Program-made: the position numbers and the translations under genes | Assembly: GCA_038277395.1 (NCBI GenBank) | Contig: CM076196.1 | Location: 132,553,410 to 132,617,409 of the forward strand | Source: Dryocosmus kuriphilus | Lineage: Eukaryota; Arthropoda; Insecta; Hymenoptera; Cynipidae | DNA length: 64,000 nucleotides | Direction: 5' to 3' | The notes under the pieces: generated by a model | The model's input: the letters and a program-made list of their open reading frames with translations, nothing else | Told to the model about the DNA's origin: nothing | Database searches by the model: none | Shown here: positions 46,270-57,300 of the stretch, one piece after another | Numbering within the stretch: the first letter of the stretch is position 1 | Layout: each line of letters begins with the position of its first letter

Positions 46270-46795
46270 TGGGTGCAGTTCCGAATAGCGGATACCTCCG
46301 ATTTATTTGAAACTACGTATACTTACGTATTTTGACGCGCTGATTACGAAAATCATAGTGAAAATTGGCGACTAGACTATTTTCATGGTGAAAACCATAA
46401 AAAAACCCATAAAATTGATGGTTTTTTATGTTTATCTCAGTAAATATACAAAATATATAAAAATCTTTTAAACAAAAGTTGTAGCCAGCATAAAAATACA
46501 TCTTTTATGTTTAATATACTTTTTCTCTTAAACCATTATTTTCCGAGAAAAATGGGATAATGTTCCAACAAGTACATTTTGACAAGACTCCATTAGTTTC
46601 GGCATTGCCTACTTACGCACTTTACCACGGGAAGGTTGGAGCTTGGTCTTTAAAGTGCATGTTTTTTTTTTTGCTTTTTGTATTTTAGTTTATTTTTTGC
46701 ATTTTTTTAAATTTAATTTTTTGAAAAGTAACGCTTAAGTAAAAGAAAGAAGAAGTAAGAAAAAGTAACGTTTAACGAAAAAAGAACGTAAAAAA

Positions 46796-47731
46796 TTAGT
46801 TTCCTTTGCCAGGATAGCAAATTTTTATGTCAGTGGTCAACTGAGAAAAGGGATCTGCGTTTAGTTTTCTTACCAGATGCCGCCACAAAAATTCGCAAAG
46901 ATGGTCTGCTAAGTTGTTTTTGTGAACTCCACCCCGTGATAGGGAGCGTCGCGTCCAACGCCAGGACGATTCTATATTTTGTGTGTGCGCTCCAGTTTCC
47001 TGATTCACAAACTCTTGAGAATGATTCACAGTTTTGTGGACATAATCATGAGCTTTCAGATTTAAGTAGCCTTTCCAGCAGTCTGTTTGGATTTCTGTGC
47101 TAATTGCTATATGCTTCTGGATCAAAGCGAGTAAGGTTGTTTCATCTCTTTTGTTATCAGGGCAAATTTCCAATCGATAATTCTCAGGATGCCCCCTGTG
47201 AATCATTCCCAAGATCCAAGAGCCTTCCACCACACGTCCTCTTTCGTACTTTCGACGTCCTATTTTACACTCATCGATTTCTACAATTTCCCCCACGCCT
47301 CCTATTTTACCTTCATTTTCAAACTGTTGGTCAAGAGCAACCATACAAACTTCTCGACAAAAGGAAAAGCGATCGGCAACACTTTCCCTGGACACCTGCT
47401 GACCTTCAATTATACTGCTTTCGCGAATGGTTTGTTCAAAGGTTAAATTAACAGCAAAGCTGTATGTAATTAACATCCAGGCTGCTGCTGAAATGTGAGA
47501 TTGCTCAAACCACGTATTTTCCGCTACAGTAGCATTATGAGAGTATTTGCCCTTTTTTTGGCATTTAAATTGACCACAGGTAAATACTGATTCGTGTAGG
47601 GTCATGTTCTTTTTATGTTTAATGCAATATCTTGTGCTTGGAATGAGTTCGATATCGCGTAACCACTGAAGGGTTTTTTCGCGATCTTGGAAAATAGAGC
47701 TCAAAGTGAAGATGTTATGAATCTGATTCAT
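46796..47731 (-). CDS. Merlin-type DDE transposase (ISXO2-like domain)
   Basis: 311 codons from MNQIHNIFTLSSIF (47731), the first true ATG; the frame is open slightly further. An N-terminal Cys/His zinc-ribbon-like part (YCIKHKKNMTLHESVFTC, GQFKCQKKGKYSH) precedes the ISXO2/IS1016 core. The first Asp is in IVEIDECKIGRRKYERG, followed by GSWILGMIHRG; the second Asp in IQTDCWKGYLNLKAH; Glu in HTQNIESSWRWTRRSLSRGG, the family's best motif; then LADHLCEFLWRHLV. No stop or frameshift, and ends at 46796. Length fits Merlin transposases. Cuts and pastes the element if expressed; no promoter identified. Confidence 0.9.
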   Translation of the reverse strand: MNQIHNIFTLSSIFQDREKTLQWLRDIELIPSTRYCIKHKKNMTLHESVFTCGQFKCQKKGKYSHNATVAENTWFEQSHISAAAWMLITYSFAVNLTFEQTIRESSIIEGQQVSRESVADRFSFCREVCMVALDQQFENEGKIGGVGEIVEIDECKIGRRKYERGRVVEGSWILGMIHRGHPENYRLEICPDNKRDETTLLALIQKHIAISTEIQTDCWKGYLNLKAHDYVHKTVNHSQEFVNQETGAHTQNIESSWRWTRRSLSRGGVHKNNLADHLCEFLWRHLVRKLNADPFSQLTTDIKICYPGKGN

Positions 47732-47980
47732 TTTTAACAACTTACCAATAACAGCGAAAAAGCTTAATTTAAATAGCAAAAGTTAAGAGAGAGACAGAGC
47801 GACTCACGCGGGACTTGCTCCGTGGCACGTTCAGACTCGATTATTCCAGCACCGACGTGTGTGATGAAGACAATCGATTGTGCGAGAGAGAGAGGGGGAA
47901 TATAAAGAGTAGGGAGCTAATCCACGCCCAGATGTGAGATGAAAAACGGTAAAAGGTGTAATAAATAATGTTGCTCGAAC

Positions 47981-48310
47981 AAAAAATAACTAAGGTCTCA
48001 CACAACCCCCTTTCCCAGGTGTTGTGGGGGCGGGAAGGCACCCCTGCAACAGGTCACATAAATAACTTAGGTCACACAAGACCCCCTTTCCCAGGTGTTG
48101 TGGGGGCGGGAAGGCACCCCTGCAATAGGTCACATAAATAACTTAGGTCACACACGACCCCCTTTCCTAGGTGTTGTGGGGGCGGGAAGGCACCCCTGTG
48201 ATAGGGCACAAAAAATAACTAAGGTTTCACACAACCCCCTTTCCCAGGTGTTGTGGGGGCGGGAAGGCACCCCTGTGATAGGGCACAAAAAATAACTAAG
48301 GTCCTACACA
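47981..48310. repeat. Four tandem copies of a 76-bp unit inside the Merlin element
   Basis: GGTGTTGTGGGGGCGGGAAG occurs at 48018, 48094, 48170 and 48247 (spacing 76, 76, 77). Each unit also has 'aataacttaggtcacacaagaccccctttc' variants. Subterminal tandem repeats may bind transposase; not shown. Confidence 0.92.
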
Positions 48311-48411
48311 ACCTTTCATACAATTTAAGTCGTACCGCTAAACATTTTGCAGTATTTTTGTGATTTTTCCTATGCATTCAGCCACCCTCGGCCTCCTTTC
48401 CAGAGTATGGC

Positions 48412-48510
48412 GGGGGGGGGGGGGGGGGGTACATGCACTGACTGGTTAAGGAAATGCGTTCAGTAACGCTCGACCGCTTTTCAAAGGGGGGGGGGGGGGG
48501 GGGGGGGGGG
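48412..48510. repeat. Two poly-G tracts (18 G and 25 G)
   Basis: G runs at 48412-48429 and 48486-48510, both followed by 'tacatgcactgactg', so they lie in a duplicated 75-bp module at the edge of the Merlin inverted repeat. May form G-quadruplexes. Confidence 0.9.
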
Positions 48511-50084
48511 CTACACATGCACTGACTGACGGAAGCGCAATCCTCATTATCTTGAACAATAATGGTTTAAGATAAAAAGTATATAGAACATAAAAGATGT
48601 ATTTTTATGCTGGCTACAACTTTTGTTTGAAAGATTTTTTTATATTTTGTATATTTACTGAGATAAACGCAAAAAAACATGGTTTTTATGGTGTTTTTTA
48701 TGGTTTTCACCATGAAAATGGCCTAGTCGCCAATTTTCACTATGATTTTCGTAATCAGCGAGTCAAAATACATAATTGTGTATAGTTTCAAATAAATCGG
48801 AGGTATCCGCTAGTCGGAAGTTTATCCACATTACTCTTTTTTTAAAATTTATTTTATTGTAATTAATTCTGAAATCTAATTTAATGCATAGCCTTTTCAA
48901 TATCGTTTTTATATTTAGCGAGGAGGGGGGAGAAGGAAGGTGTGGAAGAGGTTGTAATTAAATAAAATACTCAAAATTCTGCACTCAACGATACAAGCCT
49001 TAGAACAACAGTTAGGAGTTCTAAAACTTATAATAACCAAAATGAGTGTTGGTTAAAGAAATTAGGAATTATATGTATATACATTTCAAAAATACATTTC
49101 TTAAACAAGTACTTATTGCACATAAAAATTACCTCAAATTTAACCTATTAAAAGAACTGTACAATATTGAGTAATAGAAAAACTATTGCATACATACTGC
49201 TATGCTGGATCTATTTTTGAAGTCCCTGTAAGAAACACTGAAATAATCTTTAACACAACAGAGTAATATACTAAAAATCCAATTCACTTAGCTGAAACAC
49301 TGCAATAGTAACATGGTTAGTGAAGTATTGTTGATATTAAAATATGCTATTACCAATGAAAAAAAAAACATATGTTTCTTCAGCCAAAATTTAACTCTAG
49401 TTAAAATAAATCCACTTCAAGGGATAACAAGGCAAACTAGATTAATAATGAATAGAGTGCGCCACCATCGACCACACTGCTTTCCATGTATAGTTGTAAG
49501 CGCGTTTCTTTATCTTCTTTACTAGATGTGAGCCTTGTCGTCTAAGTAGGTTTGTAATATTGATTTCTGTGTTAATTAAGTGAAATGATTGATTTCTGGC
49601 GTACTGGTACATACAAGGAATTTTTTCAATGATGTTAATACTAAAATTAACCTCAATTAACTATTAAAATGTATGAGGAAGAGAAGGAGGAGTATCAGGA
49701 GGAGGGATAGCAGCAGGAGAGTGAGGAGGCGGAGGAGAGGAGAATCATTATGCAGTTGAAACAAGTAGGTACTGAAAATGTTGTATTCAATTATTACACA
49801 CCATAAATCATATGTTGGAAGCTTCAAAAGATGTGATGAGACCCTCCTGGACTTAGAAACTAAAGTTAATTCAAATGATAAATGTGAAGAAGAAATACAC
49901 ATATATGCTGAATATTAGGTTTATTTAACTTATTGCATTACAGTAAATTCTTACATTATAACTACAAGAAGTTGTGAATCCAATCATTCAAATGATAATT
50001 CGACTATTAGGAATATTGAACCAACAGTTGCTAAAGTGTAGACATCAATTAATAAAAATAGTATCATTCAATAGTAACAGCCTC

Positions 50085-50345
50085 TCTTAATTCATTAATG
50101 ATTGAAACTATTTCGAGCACCTTATTCAAGCTTTCAGCTGATTGTGATTGTAAAAGTGAGCGCATTCGATCTACCAAATCATTCGGATCTTCCCAGTATT
50201 CTGAATTTTTTTTTTTCTATTTCATATTCAGAGGAAATGTCGCCTTCAGCATCAGCTTTATTATCATCATCATTATTATTATCATCCTCATCCTCATCTT
50301 TGTTATTACCATCATCATCAGAACCATCGTTGATTGGCATGGATG
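50085..50345 (-). pseudogene. Acidic Polinton small-ORF relic, U2
   Basis: Same frame-broken protein as in U1: MPINDGSDDDGNNKDEDEDD at the 5' side (near 50345), EDPNDLVDRM, then a degenerate ELREAVTIE end. The plus-strand Ile-rich frames are shadows. Confidence 0.55.
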
Positions 50346-50462
50346 GTGAGCCAACGATGAATCAATGATGAATCTGTGTTAAACTCGTCCGTGGAATTCA
50401 TTATACAAAGTATATGCTTGTACTAACTAGATGTCAATTTCCTTTTAATAAAAAAAAATTTG

Positions 50463-50533
50463 AACCCCGACGTGATTTGAACACGCAACCTTCTGATCTG
50501 AAGTCAGACGCGCTACCGTTGCGCCACGGAGTT
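50463..50533 (-). tRNA. tRNA-Trp-like gene with anticodon UCA (opal-suppressor type), U2
   Basis: 71 nt, minus strand. Anticodon loop CTTCAGA instead of CTCCAGA, giving TCA, which would read UGA. The acceptor AACTCCG/CGGGGTT pairs at all seven positions (one G-U), better than the CCA copies at 37272 and 51021. D, anticodon and T stems and both internal promoter boxes are intact. If transcribed and charged with Trp it could suppress UGA; there is no expression evidence. Confidence 0.75.
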
Positions 50534-50753
50534 GTATGACTTCATTCACCTCAGTGCAAGTGATACTGCTGTGCAAATTTAATGCCATATTGATGTATTT
50601 GCAAGAGTCCAAAGAGAAAAATTTTTAATATGAACTTCAAATAACGCGAGCCAATGTTGAGGAAACAATTTTTTTTAGTAGGAGGAGGAGGACGAGGAGG
50701 AGGAGGAGGAGAAGGATATATAAAGTCAAGACTGGTGACCGAGCATCTTACAG

Positions 50754-50795
50754 ACACCTGCAACCATAGTTTTTAAAATTCCAAATTACAATTCT
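50754..50795. repeat. Centre of a giant inverted repeat (U2/U3 junction)
   Basis: A 42-bp spacer between arms that end CATCTTACAG (left) and CTGTAAGATA (right). The spacer contains CATAGTTTTTAA, the LINE2 insertion site in U1. Arms extend left to 43045 and right to the window end. Confidence 0.9.
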
Positions 50796-51020
50796 GTAAG
50801 ATACTCGGTCGCCAGTCTTGACTTTATATATCCTTCTCCTCCTCCTCCTCCTCCTCCTCGTCCCCCCCTCCTCCTACTAAAAAAATTGTTTCCTCAACAT
50901 TGGCTCGCGTTATTTGAAGTTCATATTAAAAATTTTTCTCTTCGGACTCTTGCAAATACATCAATATGGCATTAAATTTGCACAGCAGTATCGCCTGCAC
51001 TGAGATGAATGAAGTCATAC

Positions 51021-51091
51021 AACTCCGTGGCGCAACGGTAGCGCGTCTGACTCCAGATCAGAAGGTTGCGTGTTCAAATCACGTCGAGGTT
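51021..51091 (+). tRNA. tRNA-Trp-like gene (anticodon CCA), U3
   Basis: Same 71-nt gene as in U1, plus strand: loop CTCCAGA, acceptor AACTCCG/CGAGGTT with one mismatch. Internal A and B boxes kept. Likely a repeat-borne pseudogene. Confidence 0.72.
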
Positions 51092-51216
51092 CAAATTTCT
51101 TTTTTATTAAAAAGAACTTGACATCTAGTTAGTACAAGCATATACTTTGTATAATGAATTCCACGGACGAGTTTAAAAAAGATTCATCATTGATTCATCG
51201 TTGGCTGACCATCCAT

Positions 51217-51487
51217 GCCAATCAACGATGCTTCTGATGATGATGGTAATAACAAAGATGAGGATGAGGATGATAATAATAATGATGATGATAATAAAGC
51301 TGATGCTGAAGGTGACATTTCCTCTGAATATGAAATAGAAAAAAAAATTAGAATACTAGGAAGATCCGAATGATTTGGTAGATAGAATGCGCTCACTTTT
51401 ACAATCACAATCAGCTGAAAGCTGAAATAAGGTTCTCGAAATAATTTCAATCATTAATGAATTAAGAGAGGCTGTTACTATTGAATG
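51217..51487 (+). pseudogene. Acidic Polinton small-ORF relic, U3
   Basis: MPINDASDDDGNNKDEDEDD begins at 51217, followed by Asn/Asp repeats and GDISSEYEIEKK. A frame change then gives EDPNDLVDRMRSLLQSQSAE, a stop, and EIISIINELREAVTIE before TGA. It corresponds to the 1-211 frame with an extra acidic N-terminus. Confidence 0.58.
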
Positions 51488-52355
51488 ATACTATTTTTAT
51501 TAATTGATGTCTACACTTTAGCAACTGTTGTTTCAATATTCCTAATAGTTGAATTATCATTTGAATGATTGGATTCACAACTTCTTGTAGTTATAATGTA
51601 AGAATTTACTGTAATGCAATAAGTTAAATAAACCTAATATTCAGCATATATGTGTATCTCTTCTTCACATTTATCATTTGAATTAACTTTAGTTTCTAAG
51701 TCCAGGAGGGTCTCATCACATCTTTTGAAGCTTCTAACATATGATTTAAGGTGTGTAATAATTGAATACAACATTTTCAGTACCTACTTGTTTCAACTGC
51801 ATAATGATTCTCCTCTCCTCCGCCTCCTCACTCTCCTGCTGCTATCCCTCCTCCTGATACTCCTCCTTCTCTTCCTCATACATTTTAATAGTTAATTGAG
51901 GTTAATTTTAGTATTAACATCATTGAAAAAATTCCTTATATGTACCAGTACGCCAGAAATCAATCATTTCACTTAATTAACACAGAAATCAATATTACAA
52001 ACCTACTTAGACGACAAGGCTCACATCTAGTAAAGAAGATAAAGAAACGCGCTTACAACTATACATGGAAAGCAGTGTGGTCGATGGTGGCGCACTCTAT
52101 TCATTATTAATCTAGTTTGCCTTGTTATCCCTTGAAGTGGATTTATTTTAACTAGAGTTAAATTTTGGCTGAAGAAACATATGTTTTTTTTTTCATTGGT
52201 AATAGCATATTTTAATATCAACAATACTTCACTAACCATGTTACTATTGCAGTGTTTCAGCTAAGTGAATTGGATTTTTAGTATATTACTCTGTTGTGTT
52301 AAAGATTATTTCAGTGTTTCTTACAGGGACTTCAAAAATAGATCCAGCATAGCAG

Positions 52356-52542
52356 TGTTACACTGAAAAATACACTGGGTACTTTTTAAAAAGGCGTGAT
52401 ATCTCTGAAGAGATATCACTGGTCTTTATTCACACGTGCGTACAATAGCTAGACAAAATTAGAACTACTGTTGTGGGCCTAATGCCCCCTATATATACGT
52501 GTTGCTTATCTAAATTGGCTGTAAGCCTGTGGCTATATTACA
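52356..52542 (-). repeat. 3' LTR of the errantivirus-like element
   Basis: 187 bp; in sense starts TGTAATATAG and ends CAGTGTAACA. Contains a perfect inverted repeat (GATATCTCTGAAGAGATATC) and a TATATATA stretch. Preceded in sense by a polypurine tract (AAAAAGGGGGC, plus-strand 52543-52553). Confidence 0.95.
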
Positions 52543-52577
52543 GCCCCCTTTTTGGACTGTTTTTAGTCCCTAAAAAC

Positions 52578-54377
52578 TTAAAACTTTAAGGATCTAGGCG
52601 TGATTGATTTTGGTACGGAGATATTGGTATTAATCATTGGGATCGCTTCTTGTCGGTGTACAGTATTGGCTTTGTTTCCGAAACTACAATTCGTATAGCA
52701 ATTACCTATTAGACGTTTTACAAGGTCAATTACGGCGTTGAATATTCCTATTTTACACATAGTTAAGAAAGTGATTATGCCTAAAGATATATATCCTAGA
52801 TATCGCAGCCAGTCTAGAGCATTTTCTTTCCATGTTCGAATTCGGTGGTGACTCGAAATTGTTTCTAAAATGTTTTCGGCGTTTTCTAGGCTAAGGTGTG
52901 TGTTTCGTAACGTGGCTGGGTCAATGACGTTCGGTAGTAAGATCATCTTATTTTTTATTAAGGTCATATCTGGTATGTCTGTGTCGTACGTCAAGTTTAG
53001 TTTTATTGTTCGGGTAACGTTTAGGTCGTTGTTCATAATGTTCAATGATATTCTTGGTGAAATGATTTTGCAATCGTGTCCGGTTATTATAAATGTTCCA
53101 ACATTAATGGTTTGGGAATCTATTGGATGATTAGGGCAAATCAAGTCGATTTGTTCGGTTTCGGTGAATATTGCTAGATATCCATTTGTGATTGGTATGT
53201 AGGTTTCTGGCTGTAGCAAGAATGTTCCTAGCTTGCATTTATTTTTTGATTGGGTTCTGAGGAGACTAGCATCACAGGTGTTTTGTTGATGAGTTAAAAA
53301 GTTTGGTTGTTGTCTCTTACATATCTTGATTCCTTCCACTAGCTTACATTTACTTAGGCTTTCTTTGTCGGTTGGTACGTAGATGTACCTGCCCGTAAGA
53401 AGATATTCGTGGTCTAATATGATGCTTGTAAAAACCCCATCCTTTTGTTTGTTTGGGAGAGGTATTATTCTTTCGATGGTTAGGATTTCATTTTTTAATA
53501 TTGGTAATTTTATAAAGTATATTAAAGAATCTGTTTTTGTGAGTATGCTGATATCCGCTGAGTCAATTATTCTTTGGTAATTTGTTTCTTGTCCTTCGAA
53601 GTGGTATCTCGTCTTGTGCTGGGTTTCAAATTCCTGAATAGTTGCTCTCATTATCGCGGGTGTGACTATTGTGGGCTCGATCATACCATGTTTACCGATG
53701 TTAATTGCGTTTAGAGCGGTTGACAGGTCTTCGCTCATTTCAGTGATGAAAATCTCTAATGTCGTTATTTTGTCCCGTAATACTGACAGCCTTTTATCTT
53801 CGTTTGACGCGTTGGCTAATTGTTTCATTAGTTGGTTTTCGATTATTAAGTTGTTATTAAGGCTTCTCATATCTTGTGAAGAACTATCGAGGATTAGCTT
53901 AATAACTTTTGTATTGTTTTTGACAATCTCAGACACTTTCTTGTTATCTGAGTAAATTTGGTCAAATTCGTGGTTAACCTTATCTATGTCGTTTTGGGAT
54001 AGTGTCCCGAAAAGTGTTTTCGAAATGTCTCCCACGAAATTAAATAAACCTCTTCTGAATCTAGTTTTACCCATCATATTATGTAGTAAGATTTCTTTTG
54101 TTTTTAATCGGTCGTATCTGTGGATCATACTATCGATAGTGCTTCTAATTGGGCAATTTTGGTCGCAATTTTGGGTTATGAAATCTTTTAGTTTATTAAT
54201 AGTGTACATTCTCTCGTAGGTATTGGTAAGATTAATTCCGATTATTAGTGTCCATTGTTCTTCGTAGATGGTGGCTAAACCGAGTTCCTCTTTATATAGA
54301 TTAGTCGTCAGTGGCTCGATTTTCACTTGGGCCCTGGCAAGGACTATCATTGCTAGTAATAACGTGCTGATCTTCAT
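52578..54377 (-). CDS. env: Envelope (Env) fusion glycoprotein, errantivirus type, intact frame
   Basis: 599 codons from the first ATG (MKISTLLLAMIVLARAQ, a signal peptide); the open frame reaches slightly upstream. A basic RFRR cleavage site at residues 106-109 is followed by GLFNFVGDISKTLFG, a fusion-peptide-like start of the membrane subunit, as in baculovirus F-like Envs. A helical region follows (about 120-240), then a Cys-rich ectodomain, several N-glycosylation motifs, a membrane segment near 524-546 (YLGYISLGIITFLTMCKIGI) and a 53-residue tail. No stop or frameshift. It overlaps the end of pol by about 77 bp; in this group env is made from a spliced mRNA. Could allow cell-to-cell transfer, not shown. 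Confidence 0.9.
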   Translation of the reverse strand: MKISTLLLAMIVLARAQVKIEPLTTNLYKEELGLATIYEEQWTLIIGINLTNTYERMYTINKLKDFITQNCDQNCPIRSTIDSMIHRYDRLKTKEILLHNMMGKTRFRRGLFNFVGDISKTLFGTLSQNDIDKVNHEFDQIYSDNKKVSEIVKNNTKVIKLILDSSSQDMRSLNNNLIIENQLMKQLANASNEDKRLSVLRDKITTLEIFITEMSEDLSTALNAINIGKHGMIEPTIVTPAIMRATIQEFETQHKTRYHFEGQETNYQRIIDSADISILTKTDSLIYFIKLPILKNEILTIERIIPLPNKQKDGVFTSIILDHEYLLTGRYIYVPTDKESLSKCKLVEGIKICKRQQPNFLTHQQNTCDASLLRTQSKNKCKLGTFLLQPETYIPITNGYLAIFTETEQIDLICPNHPIDSQTINVGTFIITGHDCKIISPRISLNIMNNDLNVTRTIKLNLTYDTDIPDMTLIKNKMILLPNVIDPATLRNTHLSLENAENILETISSHHRIRTWKENALDWLRYLGYISLGIITFLTMCKIGIFNAVIDLVKRLIGNCYTNCSFGNKANTVHRQEAIPMINTNISVPKSITPRSLKF

Positions 54378-57300
54378 CTGAAAAATAAGGCATAACGTTA
54401 TCAATGTGGACTTGTACCACCTTATTTTTCGCTAATAATTTTAAGTTGTTATTACTGTTCAAAATATCGATTATTTTATAAGGGCCTTTCCAAGGAGGGT
54501 CTAGTTTGTTGTTTTTTGCATTATTTTTTACTTTAACCAACTGGTTCACCTTATACAATGGGTGGTGTTTGGTGATTCTTGAATCGAGGTACTTTTTTGT
54601 CTTTTCATTTTCTAAGCTGATTCTTTCTCTGACTTTTGCTAAGTTTATCTCGTGTTTCTTTTTCCATTTTTTAATTAGCTCTTGGTAGGTTATCTTTGGG
54701 TTTTGTTGGATGGTTGACGGTAGATTGGGTTCTCGTCCGAATGTGAGTTCAAAAGGCGAGAATCCAGTGGTTTGGTTTTTTGTCGTGTTTATCACGAAAT
54801 TTATGAATTTCAAGTTGTCGTCCCATTCCCTGTTATTTTCTGTCATAGATGTTTTGATCAGATTTCCTAAAGTCGAATGTATCCTCTCGATGTTCCCGTT
54901 TGATTGTGGGTGGAAAGCGGTTGTTTTTATATGTTGTATTTTGAGGGTTTCTTCGAATTGTTGCATCAGGTCGGAAACGAAATTTTGGCCTTGATCGGTT
55001 AGTATTGTCTTCGGGGCTCCGAAAGTATATATATATAGTGGTCTATTAATTGCTCAATTATGTCTTTGGTGGTTTCGTTTTTTAAAGGGAGGAGTACCGT
55101 ATATCTGGTTAAACGGTCTTGTATACTTAGTATGTATTTATTACCTTTAAGTGTTTCTGGTAAAGGTCCATAAATATCCATAGCTATTTTATCATTTGGT
55201 TTTAGAGGGATGTCGGGAATTACACTTTCCATTTGATATTTAATTCTCGTCGTTTTGTTAAGTTGGCAAATCGGACAATGTTTCACGTATTTTTTAACAT
55301 CATTTTCCATGTTAATCCAGTGTCCTAGTTTTTGTGCCTTTTCTAGAGTGTTCTGCTCACCCATGTGGCTCGCATGTGCTTCTTTCACGATTGTTTCCCT
55401 TTCTTCTTTCGTCAGTTCTCTCGTTCTCTCTTGATAAAAATTCTAGCATTTCTTGGAGTAGCTCCTTTTCCAATGGGGAAATTAGGGGGTCTCCTATACG
55501 GATGCGTATAATAGTCAGTTTTTTTGCTAGTATTTCTTCTATGAGTTGGCCTAATTTTCTTAGCCATTGTTCCTCATTAAATTCCGGTAGGTCTTCTCTT
55601 TTCAATGTTCTCCAGAGTTTTCCTACTGCATTGGGTTTTACCTTGATTTTTCCTGGAATAGGGTTTAATCGCCATTGCATGAAGTCGGTATATAAATTTT
55701 CTGATTCGGGTTGTTTATCTGGTTCCTCTTCCTTCTCTGAGTTTGTTTCGGGCGAAGGTTCTCTCGTTACTCTGTCTGGTAATTTTATTTTGTCTTCTCC
55801 CTGTAGGATCCTGTCTTCTCTAATTACTGGAGTGTCGAATATCTCTATTTCCGGTAATAGGTCTTCTAGATCTGTTTCTCCTTCTTCTTTCTCTGCTATC
55901 CCTGCGCTTTCCATTGCTTGGAGCAGGGAGTCTTTCGTTATAGCAAATACTTGTCCTATATCTTTGCTGTTAATGGGAAAGAGTCTAGACAGACAATCTG
56001 CTACCTTATTTTCCTTAACCTTTTAGGTATTCTATTTCATAAACGTATTCTTCGAGCCTTAGTCTCCACCTCAGTAGGCGGGAGCTAGGGTCCTTTACGT
56101 TATGCAGCCAGATTAATGCCTTGTGATCGGTTTGTATGGTGAATTTTTTCCCTAGTAAATATTGTCTTAAACGTTTGACGGCCCATACTATTGCTAGCAG
56201 TTCTTTTTCGCTAGTTGTGTAATTTTGTTCGGCCTTATTCAGAGTTCTTGAGATGAACAGGCATGGGTGCCCTTCTTGAGAAAGGACTGCCCCTAGTCCG
56301 AAGTTGGAAGCATCGGTCGTCAAGACAAATTGTTTATTAAAATCTGGGAATTTCAACACTGGTGCGGATGTCAAAGCAGTTTTCAGGGATTGGAAGGCCT
56401 TTTCACAGTTCGGCGTCCAATTAAATGGTGTTTCTTTTTGCGTCAGTAGTGTTAGGGGTTTAGCGATAGTAGAGAAATTTTTTATGAATTTCCTATAATA
56501 GCCGGTTAAACCAAGGAAAGATTGGATGTCTTTTATTGCTTTTAATTGTTTAAAATCGAAGATTTTCTGGATTTTTTCGTTATTCGGTTTTACTCCGTCT
56601 TTTGTTATAATGTGTCCTAGGTATTCCAGTTCCGGTTTTAAATATTCGCATTTCGTCGGTTCTAATTTTAATCCTAAATCGATAATGCGTTGCAGCACGA
56701 GTTCAAGGTTGTTATTATGTTCCTGGATTGTACTTCCAAATATTACTATGTCATCGATATATACTAGGCAGTGTTTTCCAATGAGTCCATGGAATGCTCT
56801 ATCCATCATTCTTTGGAATGTGGCTGGAGCGTTTTTCAGGCCGAAGGGCATTCTATTATATTCAAAGTGTCCTTGTTGTGTCGAGAACGCGGTATACTTT
56901 TTACACTCCTCCTTCATCGGTATTTGATGGAAACCTGCACTTAGGTCGAGGGCAGAAAAGAATTTCGCTTTCCCGAGTTGATCCAATATATCATCGATTA
57001 CTGGTAACGGGTATGCGTCTTGGTCTGTGTCTTTGTTGATCTGCCTGTAATCTATGACCATTCGTAATTTTTCTCCTTTTTTAGGTACAATCCACAATGG
57101 AGAGTTGAATGGGGATTGTGAATGTTTTATTATTCCTTTGTCCAAAAGTTTTTGCGTTTCTTCCAGAGCGAATTCTTTGTGTCTTTCGGGTAGTTTGTGT
57201 GATTTTAAGTTTATTACCTTACCCGAGTTTAAAGTGATTTCGTGCTCAGTTAGCGCTGTGCAAGGTAGTGGATCTCCAGGTAGTACGTATGCCTTTTTGT

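Larger units (their letters stand above)
46270..48829 (-). mobile_element. Merlin/IS1016-type DNA transposon with long inverted repeats
   Basis: Inserted in U2 only. Ends share an inverted repeat of about 250 bp (46282-46540 and 48560-48820): 'agcggatacctccgattta' at the left and its complement at the right, with 'tttttatgctggctacaac' further in. U1 and U3 show the empty site but with about 142 bp (35499-35640) that U2 lacks, so insertion came with a deletion; no 8-9-bp target duplication is visible. Encodes an intact transposase. Confidence 0.82.
48830..50753. repeat. U2 Polinton-like segment right of the Merlin element
   Basis: Matches 35641-37573 of U1 and, inverted, 50796-52355 and 60357-60715 of U3. 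Holds the acidic small-ORF relic on the minus strand (about 50345-50085) and the tRNA-like gene. The GGAGGAGGA tract lies at 50680-50715. Confidence 0.8.
50796..52355. repeat. U3 Polinton-like segment, inner part
   Basis: Reverse complement of 49.2-50.75 kb. Starts with a (TCC)n-rich tract (50830-50875) and holds the tRNA-like gene and acidic small-ORF relic. From 51500 it is non-coding and ends at the errantivirus insertion site. Confidence 0.85.

Noticed and set aside
48095..48295. 66-residue Gly/His-rich plus-strand frame
   Set aside because: It is the translation of the 76-bp tandem repeat only.
47981..48310. Regular 76-bp repeats considered as a CRISPR-like array
   Set aside because: Whole units repeat with no unique spacers, and the setting is a eukaryotic transposon.
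50754..50795. U2/U3 palindrome as a pure assembly artefact
   Set aside because: The arms carry different insertions, a private deletion and point differences, so they are not one molecule read twice; spanning reads are still needed for proof.
52870..53955. Plus-strand frames within the errantivirus-like element
   Set aside because: They are antisense to the intact env frame.
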